Source: Bacteriovoracia bacterium (GTDB lineage: Bacteria > Bdellovibrionota > Bacteriovoracia > Bacteriovoracales > Bacteriovoracaceae). Taken from it: a DNA stretch of 64,000 bases. This document shows positions 51,171-59,273 of the stretch, in pieces (position 1 is the stretch's first letter; the number at the start of each line of letters is the position of its first letter). The stretch spans positions 186,001 through 250,000 of the forward strand of contig JAUIIL010000003.1 in the NCBI GenBank assembly GCA_030431635.1, written 5' to 3'. The notes under the pieces were generated by a model. The model was given only the letters and a program-made list of their open reading frames with translations, was not told the DNA's origin and did not search any database. Made by a program: the position numbers and the translations under genes.

Positions 51171-51871
51171 CTTACAGGTTTGTCGCTTGGAGAAAACTTA
51201 TAACCCGCACCATGGACAGATTCAATGATATAAGAGACAGGTCCAAGTTTTTTTCTTAGTTTACTAACATGAGTATCTACTGAGCGCGAGTAAACATGAA
51301 CATCCTCTCCCCATATATCATTAAGCATTGTCTCCCTGTCGATGACATTTCCTTTTCTGTTGGCAAAATAGGTTAAAAGTTTAAATTCTAGTGCAGTCAG
51401 CTCAATGCTTTTGAACTTATTATCTTCAAGTATTCTTACTTCTTGGCTTGATTTATTTATTTCAATTTCTTTCCACTTAAGAAAATCAATTGTTTTTCTT
51501 AAAGCTTGTATTTTTTTAAGTTTTGCTTCAACTCTTGCTTTGAGCTCAAGTGGGTTGAAGGGTTTTGTGATATAATCATCAGCTCCAGCAGAAAAACCAA
51601 GAACTTTTTCTGATAAATCGGAGTGAGAAGTCAGAAAAAATATAGGAAGCTCTGGAGACTGGACCTGTATTCTTGAGCATAGATCAAGACCGTTACCATC
51701 AGGGAGTTCGATATCAAGAAGAACGATTTGATATTGAGTTATAGAGAGTTTTATTTCGGCTTCATGAACTGTTTGGGCCCAATCTAAATCAAGAAAAGGT
51801 CCTGCTAGGGCCTGTGAAACCATCCTAAAAATTTCCTTGCTGTCTTCAACAAGAAGTATCGAATAATTCAT
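51167..51871 (-). CDS. OmpR-family response regulator
   Basis: The 234-residue protein has a receiver (LLVEDSKE, phospho-Asp in LLDIELPDGNG near 53, FLTSHSD, Lys in ITKPFNP) and an OmpR/PhoB winged-helix (about 135-230; LTALEFKLLTYFANRKGNVIDRETMLNDIWG, SRSVDTHVSKLRKKLG, SVHGAGYKF). It is a DNA-binding output protein. The HPt and hybrid kinase genes run away from it on the other strand, so it is the likely endpoint of that relay. Confidence 0.95.
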   Translation of the reverse strand: MNYSILLVEDSKEIFRMVSQALAGPFLDLDWAQTVHEAEIKLSITQYQIVLLDIELPDGNGLDLCSRIQVQSPELPIFFLTSHSDLSEKVLGFSAGADDYITKPFNPLELKARVEAKLKKIQALRKTIDFLKWKEIEINKSSQEVRILEDNKFKSIELTALEFKLLTYFANRKGNVIDRETMLNDIWGEDVHVYSRSVDTHVSKLRKKLGPVSYIIESVHGAGYKFSPSDKPVS

Positions 51872-51990
51872 AACTTACCATTATATAAGGTTGTAAAACC
51901 TGCAATTCAACGTGATTTATGAGAGAAAGAGTGGCATATGTATCATAGATAAGAAAATATGTCATAAAATTGTGTGTCGCGAGGTGTCTA

Positions 51991-52305
51991 TTGCAGGCCA
52001 AGATCTCAGAGGAGAAGGCTTCTCCTGGTTTAGAAAAGTTTGCCAAAGAATTTTTTCAAGATAGGTGTTCAGAGTTGAGTTTAATGCAAGAAAGCTTGAA
52101 GCGAAAAGATTTTGAAGGGATCAGAAAAGTCGCGCATAAATGGAAAGGCTTTTGTACTCCTTATGGTTTTCATTATCTGGAAAATTTAAGCCAAGAAGTT
52201 GAGAAAGTGGCCAGCGAAAAAGATTTTGTAAAGATATCTAGTTTATTAGAAGAAATATCAAGCTATCTAGAAGAGAAAGGAAAATTTTTAGGAGTTATTG
52301 TTTAG
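51991..52305 (+). CDS. HPt phosphotransfer protein
   Basis: The start is probably the TTG at 51991 with GAGGTG 5 bases upstream (104 residues); a TTG at 51970 is also in frame. The HPt helix is IRKVAHKWKGFCTPYGFHYLENLSQEVE, with the phospho-acceptor His in AHKWKG. It overlaps the hybrid kinase start by 8 bases. It should carry phosphate from the hybrid kinase receiver to the OmpR regulator next door. Confidence 0.8.
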   Translation: MQAKISEEKASPGLEKFAKEFFQDRCSELSLMQESLKRKDFEGIRKVAHKWKGFCTPYGFHYLENLSQEVEKVASEKDFVKISSLLEEISSYLEEKGKFLGVIV

Positions 52306-54163
52306 TTATATGGAACAGTCAAGAAAGCTAATTAAAGATACAAAGAAAAAATTCTTCCTTTATTCACTCATTGGAATTAGTTTTGTTGTTTTTGTTTCTT
52401 ATCTAGCGTTAAAAACTCATGTTCAGAATATGAAGAAACAATCTTCAATTCAAGAAATGTATTCAATGATAACTTTGCAATTGAATCTAGTTAATAAAAT
52501 TTCTCTTCTAAGTGAAAAATTTGATTCTAATGAAAGCACAGCAAATAAAGAAATTGCTGCGAGTGATTTTCAAAAACTACTTGAAGAACTCAATAAAGAG
52601 AACGAAAAACTCAATTTATGGTTAGAAAAAAATAAATTTCCTGTTCTTCATAACATGGAAGCTTTGCTAAAAAGCGACAATGTAAAGAAACAGATGGTTT
52701 TGTTTATTAAAAGGGCCAAAGAATTACTTCATAAAGAGTCTCTGACCAATTTGGAAATAAAGAAAAATATTCAGTTTTTGTCTATGAGTTCTAGAAAAGG
52801 GCTTGGCGAAATTTTAACTTTTGTTGGGCAAAAGCTAAGAAAAGAGCAAACAGATTCGCTTTCTCTCTTAAATAAGATGGGATTCGCTCTTATTGCTCTT
52901 TGCTTATTGCAGGTCTTACTTGTTTGGACTCTTGTCTTTAGACCACTCTATAATACAATTCTTGTTCAGCATCAAAAAATTTCGGATGCTGTTTTAAAGG
53001 CACAAAGCGCCAGTCGTTCTAAAACAGATTTCCTGGCTAATATTAGTCATGAAATACGAACTCCAATGACGGCCATCTTAGGTTATGCAGATATCTTAAA
53101 AAGAGAAACTAATACTCAAGAGGAAAAAAACGATGCAATCGAAATTATTGATCAAAATGCGTCTCACTTACTTGGATTGATTGATGAAATTTTAGATATA
53201 TCAAAAATAGAAGCTGGTAAGTTTGATTTTGAAAAAGAAAAAATTAACTTATCTTCTTTTCTCAACGAGGTCTACTCTTTGATCAATGTTAAATCTGAAG
53301 ATAAGGGAATTGAGCTAGTTTTTAAAAATGAAGGAAAGATTCCTGAGCAAATCATGACGGATCCGAAGAGGTTAAAACAGATATTATTTAATGTCTTAGG
53401 AAATGCTATAAAGTTTACAGAAAAAGGCTTTGTTGAATTAAAGCTATCATACTTAAAAAAGAAAAACTCTCTTTCAATGAAAGTGAAAGATACAGGAATT
53501 GGAATAAGTTCTGAACAACAAAAAAGACTTTTCCGTCCTTTTGAACAAGCAGATACTTCCATGGCCAGACGATTTGGTGGAACGGGTCTTGGCCTTGTCC
53601 TTTCAAAAGGTTTGGCCCAAGGAATGGGAGGAGATATTAAGATTCTTAAGTCTCAAGTCAATGTTGGAACAACAATGGAGATTTTAATAGATGTAGGAGA
53701 GATTGAAGATCTTGAGCTTGTTTCTTCATTTTCAACAAGTGTCATTGAAGAAAAAAAGGAATCTGAAATATTAAATACGAAGTTAAGCGGAACAAAGATA
53801 TTGGTTGTTGATGATGCAAAAGAAAATGCTCGTTTGTTTAAGTTGTATCTAAGTGAAGCAGGTGCCACTGTTAAAGTAGCGAACGATGGAGAAAAAGCGA
53901 TTGAGCTTGCCCGTCATACATTCTTTGATATTGTTCTTCTTGACTTGCAGATGCCTGGAAAAGATGGTTTTCAGGTGATTCAAGAATTAAGAGAATGCTC
54001 ATTTGATAATCCCATTGTAGCTCTGACAGCTCATGCTATGAAAGAAGAAAAAGAAAAAACAAAAAACGCAGGATTTGATGGTCATATTACTAAACCTGTT
54101 AAACCTAAAGTTTTAATTGATTCAGTCTATAAGCATATTCAAAATGAATCAGCTAAAGCTTAA
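52298..54163 (+). CDS. hybrid sensor histidine kinase
   Basis: The 621-residue protein (or from ATG 52310, 617) has a membrane helix near 24-43, a helical periplasmic sensor (about 45-195) and a second helix near 198-218. The kinase core has the phospho-His in FLANISHEIRTPMTAIL, N-box LGNAIKF and G-boxes DTGIGI and GGTGLGL. A C-terminal receiver has VVDDAKENARLF, phospho-Asp in LLDLQMPGKDG and Lys in ITKPVKP. The layout (HK-REC without its own HPt) fits the separate HPt gene just upstream. The signal is unknown. Confidence 0.93.
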   Translation: MFSYMEQSRKLIKDTKKKFFLYSLIGISFVVFVSYLALKTHVQNMKKQSSIQEMYSMITLQLNLVNKISLLSEKFDSNESTANKEIAASDFQKLLEELNKENEKLNLWLEKNKFPVLHNMEALLKSDNVKKQMVLFIKRAKELLHKESLTNLEIKKNIQFLSMSSRKGLGEILTFVGQKLRKEQTDSLSLLNKMGFALIALCLLQVLLVWTLVFRPLYNTILVQHQKISDAVLKAQSASRSKTDFLANISHEIRTPMTAILGYADILKRETNTQEEKNDAIEIIDQNASHLLGLIDEILDISKIEAGKFDFEKEKINLSSFLNEVYSLINVKSEDKGIELVFKNEGKIPEQIMTDPKRLKQILFNVLGNAIKFTEKGFVELKLSYLKKKNSLSMKVKDTGIGISSEQQKRLFRPFEQADTSMARRFGGTGLGLVLSKGLAQGMGGDIKILKSQVNVGTTMEILIDVGEIEDLELVSSFSTSVIEEKKESEILNTKLSGTKILVVDDAKENARLFKLYLSEAGATVKVANDGEKAIELARHTFFDIVLLDLQMPGKDGFQVIQELRECSFDNPIVALTAHAMKEEKEKTKNAGFDGHITKPVKPKVLIDSVYKHIQNESAKA

Positions 54164-54164
54164 T

Positions 54165-55022
54165 TTATAAAGTATCTTCTTTGAAGTATCTTAGGATAAT
54201 TTTTTTAGGCTTTAGTTTCTCTAGAAAATGATTCTGAATCCAATCCTTTATCATTCCCTTAATATCGCTTTCATTTAATGATTTAAGAATTCCATATTCA
54301 TTTTTAAAAGTTATCGTAAATTGAGATGGAAACTCTTTAATGATGACAACGAGTTTATCACTAATAGGCAAATTGGAAATATCATATATTGCTTTAAAAT
54401 GGACAACCGCTGCAGCAGTAATGAAAAGATGAAAAATTTCATGGGCCTCAAAGATGCCAGGAATAATAACCGGCCAACGTAGAAAATCAAATGTGGCTCC
54501 AATCGTATAAAGTACCCCTCCAATAAATATTTTTTTAACAGTACCCGGACAAACATCTTTGATGAACCATACTGTGACAAGGCTCATCCATCCCATAGAA
54601 AGAAAAAAGCTTAAAAGTAACCATTCTGGCATAGAGTTAAAAAAGATACTGGTGAGTGTTAGGCCCGTTATGGCCAAGATCCAAGTAATAATTAAAGGAA
54701 CCCACCTTCTATATCCTCTTAAAAGAATGATTTGAAAAGGAGTGAAAGATCCAGCAATCATTAAGTAAATACCGGTATGATCTAAAATTCTAAGAACATA
54801 TGCAGAAGTCGAGTTTTTAGTAAGAATATGGTAGACTCCACTCATACTAAAAAGATAGATACAGCAAAATAAATAGAAACTAATACTGGTAACTCTTAGT
54901 GCATTTCCTCTCGATTTTAAAAGAAGTCTTAAGCCAAAATAAATAGCAGCGAAAGCCGTTAAAAGATGAATGATTGAACTGAGAGGATCTTGAAAACCTA
55001 AATAACTAATTTTTGTGTACAT
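54165..55022 (-). CDS. HlyIII/PAQR-family membrane protein
   Basis: The 285-residue protein has seven membrane helices and the family's metal-site pattern: MSGVYHIL (His), RILDHTGIYLMIAGSFTP (Asp-His) and FEAHEIFHLFITAAAVVHF (His-x-x-x-His). It has a C-terminal soluble extension of about 65 residues (from about 220) not usual in HlyIII proteins. Family members are linked to hemolysis or lipid/ceramidase-type reactions. It overlaps the LysR gene by 17 bases. Confidence 0.85.
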   Translation of the reverse strand: MYTKISYLGFQDPLSSIIHLLTAFAAIYFGLRLLLKSRGNALRVTSISFYLFCCIYLFSMSGVYHILTKNSTSAYVLRILDHTGIYLMIAGSFTPFQIILLRGYRRWVPLIITWILAITGLTLTSIFFNSMPEWLLLSFFLSMGWMSLVTVWFIKDVCPGTVKKIFIGGVLYTIGATFDFLRWPVIIPGIFEAHEIFHLFITAAAVVHFKAIYDISNLPISDKLVVIIKEFPSQFTITFKNEYGILKSLNESDIKGMIKDWIQNHFLEKLKPKKIILRYFKEDTL

Positions 55023-55848
55023 ATTGAGTGGACTTTATTTTTTGAATAATTTTTCTACTGACAGTATTATTATGTTTTTCTGGTCGATATATCAAACAAA
55101 TTTCATCTTTAAAAATAGGGGCGCCATCTAGTTTTTGTAAATGTTGATATTGAGAAGCGATAGTCGCAGGAAGGAGACCATATCCCAAACCTAAAGATGT
55201 TAACTTGGCAACAAGTTCAAGGTTTCCTGAATTGAGTTCGCCAGAGGAAATTCTCTTTTTACCTAATTTCTTGAGGATGTACTGCGATTGAGCTAGATTT
55301 TGGTCATAAATAAGTTTATCTTGTGCATTTGTTCGATGAAAAATAGTTACTTCGTCGTTATATAGTCTTTTGATGACGAGATCGGGGTGTTTTATAGGAT
55401 TGACGACAATTCCAAAGTCAGCTTCCCAACTAATAACTTTTTCTGTCATTTCTCTAGAGAGTCCATGGATAAAATTAAAATTGAGACTTGGAAACTCATC
55501 TTGAAGTTCTGGCAAAAAGAGTTCTAAGGCATATAAAGCGACTGAAGGGTGAATGGCAAGTGAATAAGTTCCTTGAACTAGGCCAGATTCAGGATTCACA
55601 AGGTTTTGTGCCTGTTCCCACTCATAAAGTAGGCGTCTTGAACGAACCCGAAATTCTTCTCCTAACTTAGTTAACCGAATTCCGTTTTTAAGTCTAATGA
55701 AAAGCTGTCCCTTGAGGTTATTTTCAAGTCTTTTCAGTGCGTAGCTCAGGGCTGGCTGAGTAATTCCTATAATCTCAGAGGCCCTTGTTACATTAAGTGT
55801 TTCACTTGCAATAATAAAATACTTTATATCATCCATTATTAAAGACAT
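55006..55848 (-). CDS. LysR-family regulator next to the isonitrile cluster
   Basis: The 280-residue protein has an N-terminal HTH (about 5-60: YFIIASETLNVTRASEIIGITQPALSYALKRLENNLKGQLFIRLKNGIRLT) and a substrate-binding domain. It reads away from the isonitrile synthase gene across an 82-base gap, the usual setting for a LysR activator of a divergent operon. In Pseudomonas a LysR-type protein (PtxR) controls the pvc isonitrile genes; the similarity of arrangement is suggestive only. It overlaps the HlyIII-like gene, so the two are co-transcribed. Confidence 0.93.
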   Translation of the reverse strand: MSLIMDDIKYFIIASETLNVTRASEIIGITQPALSYALKRLENNLKGQLFIRLKNGIRLTKLGEEFRVRSRRLLYEWEQAQNLVNPESGLVQGTYSLAIHPSVALYALELFLPELQDEFPSLNFNFIHGLSREMTEKVISWEADFGIVVNPIKHPDLVIKRLYNDEVTIFHRTNAQDKLIYDQNLAQSQYILKKLGKKRISSGELNSGNLELVAKLTSLGLGYGLLPATIASQYQHLQKLDGAPIFKDEICLIYRPEKHNNTVSRKIIQKIKSTQYVHKN

Positions 55849-55930
55849 AAAAATTTTTTATCACAGCAATTAGAATAAGTCATTTTATTTATTTCTTTAT
55901 TGAGGTTAAGTTCTTCTCAAGGAGAAAAGA

Positions 55931-56968
55931 ATGGAAAACGTAGTAAGTCATCAAATAGTAAATAATTGCTTTAAAAAACAAAACTTTATCTCAGCAACAG
56001 TTGAGAGGATTTGGAGTGAAATTTCACAGTTTCGACGAACTCCTCATCTTCAAAAATCTTGTGATAATTTAACTTGCAAAAGTTGTTCCTCTCATTTTTT
56101 ATCTAGAATAAAGATTTCTATTGAAAAAAATGAACCAATCTCTCTTGTTCTCCCTGCTTTTCCAGGGAAGTCGCCCAATCAAGAAAAAGTATTAGGTGTT
56201 CTTCCTGACTTTGCAGAAGAGCTTTCTCTGAAATTTTTAAATAATCTTTGCGAAAGAGTTAAAGAATATTACAAGCCTGGAGCAAAGATTATTCTTTGCT
56301 CTGATGGAAGAGTGTTTAGTGATGTTGTTGGAATAAAAGAAAGCGATATAACGTCTTACCAAGTTGAACTAGATAGAATGATAAAAAAAATGTCCTTAAA
56401 GAACATCTCTACATTTAACCTAGATGATTTTTATTATAATTTGAGTTTTATACAGATGAGAGATGAGTTAATGAAAAAATTCGGAACAACTCTAGATTTT
56501 TTAAAGTTTAAAATTAAAAAAGGAAACTCTTCTTTATCTAGCTTTGAAGAACGTGAAGCGAATCGGATGTATTGTGGAATTACAAGATTTTTATTTGAAG
56601 ATTCTGCTCATTCAAATCAAGTAAAGAGTCGTTCATTATTACAAAAAGAAGCTAGGATTAAGGCCTATGAAGTCATAAGAAGAAGTAATGCGTGGAGTGA
56701 ACTTATTGAGAAATATTTTCCTAACTCTGTTAGATTGTCGATTCATCCCCAAACATGTGGTTCTAAAAAGTTGGGAATCCGTCTTATTGGAGATGAAAAT
56801 TGGATGACTCCTTGGCATGGAGTTGCCGTTGAGACCCAAAAAGGGTTTGTTTTAATGAAAAGAGCAGAAGCTCAAAAACTAGGAGCTGAACTTGTTCTCT
56901 ATCCTTGTGGTCGTTCAAGTCATTACCGATTAATGAGCGAGAGAGGACTCTTTATCAGAGGAGTTTAA
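55931..56968 (+). CDS. isonitrile synthase (PvcA/IsnA/Dit1 family)
   Basis: The 345-residue protein has the DIT1/PvcA hallmarks: ISLVLPAFPGKSPNQEKVLG with PDFAEELSLKFL, ILCSDGRVFSDVVG, EREANRMYCGITRFLFED, RSNAWSELIEKYFPNSVRLSIHPQ and WMTPWHGVAVE. Known members turn the amino group of Tyr or Trp into an isonitrile using ribulose 5-phosphate as carbon donor. The ATG has AAGGAG upstream, set in a small palindrome (TTCTC-AAG-GAGAA). The oxygenase gene follows with no gap. Substrate (Tyr or Trp) cannot be told here. Confidence 0.93.
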   Translation: MENVVSHQIVNNCFKKQNFISATVERIWSEISQFRRTPHLQKSCDNLTCKSCSSHFLSRIKISIEKNEPISLVLPAFPGKSPNQEKVLGVLPDFAEELSLKFLNNLCERVKEYYKPGAKIILCSDGRVFSDVVGIKESDITSYQVELDRMIKKMSLKNISTFNLDDFYYNLSFIQMRDELMKKFGTTLDFLKFKIKKGNSSLSSFEEREANRMYCGITRFLFEDSAHSNQVKSRSLLQKEARIKAYEVIRRSNAWSELIEKYFPNSVRLSIHPQTCGSKKLGIRLIGDENWMTPWHGVAVETQKGFVLMKRAEAQKLGAELVLYPCGRSSHYRLMSERGLFIRGV

Positions 56969-57805
56969 ATGAAGATAATAATACAAAAACTTAACCCTTT
57001 TGGGTTACTCATTACTCCTAGAGAGAAAGAAACTTCGATTGAGAGTCTAGAAATAGAAGAGTTGAAAAAATTTTTTAACAAAGAGTATCTTTTATTATTA
57101 AGAGGGTTTAAAACCTTTCATAATTCAGAGCATTTCTCTCTTTATTGTGAATCTTGGGGAGAGGTAAGTCTTTGGCCATTTGGGAAGGTATTGGAACTTA
57201 TTGAGCAGGACAATCCCCAAGACCATATTTTTGCTAATAGTGCAATCCCTCTGCATTGGGATGGAATGTTTAGGGAGCAAATTCCTGAGTATCAAATTTT
57301 TCATTGTAAGAAAGCCCCATCAACTCAAGATGGAGGGAAGACTACTTTTTCAAATACTGTTTCAGCTTTATCTAATATGACAAATGAGTTTAGAGGGAAA
57401 TGCGAAAACATAACAGGTATATATCAAAGAGAAATGGAGTTTTATCACAGTAAAGTGACCTCTCCAATTATTTGTAAACATCCTTACAAAGATTTTTCTG
57501 TTATTCGCTACAATGAACCTCACTTTGATCGAAATGGAGAGTTTATTAATCCCTCATTATTTCAATTTATAGGGATTGATAAAAAAGAATTGAAAAATTT
57601 TCAAGTTAAGATAAAAGAAAGTCTTTATTCTTCGCAAAATTTTTATTCTCACGAGTGGAAGGATGGTGATGTTGTTATCGCTGATAACTTCTCTCTTCTT
57701 CATGGTCGAGAGGAGTTTACTTCAAAGTCATCTCGCCATTTACAACGAGTTCAAGTTTTAAGTAACCCTCCATTTAATAATCCCAATCTGGAGTCTTACA
57801 GATGA
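56969..57805 (+). CDS. Fe(II)/2-oxoglutarate oxygenase (PvcB/IsnB-like)
   Basis: The 278-residue TauD/TfdA-family enzyme has the iron-binding H-x-D in LHWDGMF (about 91-93), the distal His in LLHGREEF and the Arg for 2-oxoglutarate in SRHLQRVQV. Directly after a PvcA-type gene, such enzymes oxidise the tyrosine- or tryptophan-derived isonitrile, typically by decarboxylation/desaturation to a vinyl isonitrile. It starts at the base after the pvcA-like stop and overlaps the next gene by 4 bases. Confidence 0.9.
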   Translation: MKIIIQKLNPFGLLITPREKETSIESLEIEELKKFFNKEYLLLLRGFKTFHNSEHFSLYCESWGEVSLWPFGKVLELIEQDNPQDHIFANSAIPLHWDGMFREQIPEYQIFHCKKAPSTQDGGKTTFSNTVSALSNMTNEFRGKCENITGIYQREMEFYHSKVTSPIICKHPYKDFSVIRYNEPHFDRNGEFINPSLFQFIGIDKKELKNFQVKIKESLYSSQNFYSHEWKDGDVVIADNFSLLHGREEFTSKSSRHLQRVQVLSNPPFNNPNLESYR

Positions 57806-59220
57806 AGAAAGTAGATATAGCGATAATTGGAGCTGGTCCTGTGGGATTGATGTGTGCTTATCTTGCACAGCTTTGTGGCTTAAGTTTTGCTATTATCGAT
57901 AAATCAGCAGGCACCTTGGAAGTAGGGAGAGCTGATGCGCTAAACGCAAGGACACTACAACTTTTTGAAGTGGTTAAATTATTTGATGACATTTACCCCT
58001 TAGGGAAAACCTGCAATACAAGCTCTGTATGGTCTCAAGGAAAATTTATCTCTAGACAATCTTCATGGTGGGATGAGCTTGAAGGTTGTTTACACAAACA
58101 TTTTCTTATGATTGGGCAATCCTATGTTGAAAAATTACTAGACTCAAAATTAGAAGAAACGAAAGTAAAACGACTAACTGAGGTTAAAAATATTGTTCTT
58201 AATGAAGGTGGATGTTTAACTGAACTCTCTAATGGAGAGCAAGTTCAATCGAAATATTTAATTGGAGCAGATGGTTCACGTTCATTTGTACGCAATCATT
58301 TTAAGATACCATTTGAAATAACTCGCCCTCAAATTATTTGGGCCGTTATTGATGGAATAATAGAATCTGACTTTCCTAAGGTTCCTGAAATTATTGTTTT
58401 TCAGGCGGAAACTTCTGATGTGGCATGGATTCCCAGAGAGGGGAATATAGATAGGTTTTATGTGCGTATGGACGTAGATAATTTCACTTTTGAAGAAGTT
58501 ATGAAAAAAATTAATCATGCAATACGACCTCATCATCTTAATTTTAAGGAAGTCATTTGGTTTTCTCAGTTTTCTGTCAAAGAATCGGTTGCAGAAAAAT
58601 TCTTTTTTCGTGATCGTATTTTTTTAGTAGGAGATTCATGTCATGTTCACTCTGTTAATGGGGGGCAGGGACTTAACACAGGCCTAGCAGATGCATTTAA
58701 TTTAATTTGGAAAATAAATATGGTTTTAAATTTTAAAACTCCTCAAAAAATACTGCAAAGCTACGAAGAGGAAAGAAAGCCTGTTGCCCTAAGTGTTATT
58801 AAAAGTTCTGGTGAACTTGTTCGCTCGACTAAATATTCATTAACCCAAACTCATGCTCAGGACTATGTAAGAATCGTGCAGAAATATGCAGGAAATATAA
58901 CTGGAATGGGAGTTTCATATTATAAGAATAGCAACGAGAGCTCTCGGCTTTTTGACTTTGAAGTTTTTGAAGGTGACAATAAAACACGCCTTTACTCTCT
59001 TTTAAGTTACGCCAAATATACTCTTTTCCTTTTTGGCACATCCCCTCAAGCTATTTCGGTTCCAGAAAACGTCAACGTTATTCAAATTTTTTCTCATAAA
59101 GAAGCCAACTCTTTCTGGACTCAAAGCAATTTTTATCAAAACAAAGCGGTCTTAGTTAGGCCTGATGCTTATATTCAAACTTCAAGTTTTATTGATCAAT
59201 TAGAATCAATTTTTATATAA
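57802..59220 (+). CDS. FAD-dependent aromatic monooxygenase
   Basis: The 472-residue group A flavoprotein hydroxylase has IIGAGPVGLMCAYLAQLCG (FAD ADP site), IGADGSRSFVRNHF (DG motif), GDSCHVHSVNGGQGLNTGLADAFNLIWK (GD motif) and a C-terminal thioredoxin-like region with a PheA/TfdB-like layout. This is a different family from PvcC of Pseudomonas, which is HpaB-type. As the third gene of the operon it probably tailors the isonitrile product by ring hydroxylation. Its exact reaction is inferred. Confidence 0.9.
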   Translation: MKKVDIAIIGAGPVGLMCAYLAQLCGLSFAIIDKSAGTLEVGRADALNARTLQLFEVVKLFDDIYPLGKTCNTSSVWSQGKFISRQSSWWDELEGCLHKHFLMIGQSYVEKLLDSKLEETKVKRLTEVKNIVLNEGGCLTELSNGEQVQSKYLIGADGSRSFVRNHFKIPFEITRPQIIWAVIDGIIESDFPKVPEIIVFQAETSDVAWIPREGNIDRFYVRMDVDNFTFEEVMKKINHAIRPHHLNFKEVIWFSQFSVKESVAEKFFFRDRIFLVGDSCHVHSVNGGQGLNTGLADAFNLIWKINMVLNFKTPQKILQSYEEERKPVALSVIKSSGELVRSTKYSLTQTHAQDYVRIVQKYAGNITGMGVSYYKNSNESSRLFDFEVFEGDNKTRLYSLLSYAKYTLFLFGTSPQAISVPENVNVIQIFSHKEANSFWTQSNFYQNKAVLVRPDAYIQTSSFIDQLESIFI

Positions 59221-59273
59221 AGGTTTTCGATATTAGAAGGGTTATATTGAAAAGAACTTTATGAATATCAACA

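Noticed and set aside
57802-59220. PvcC ortholog
   Set aside because: PvcC is of the HpaB type, whereas this protein has GxGxxG, DG and GD motifs of group A flavin hydroxylases.
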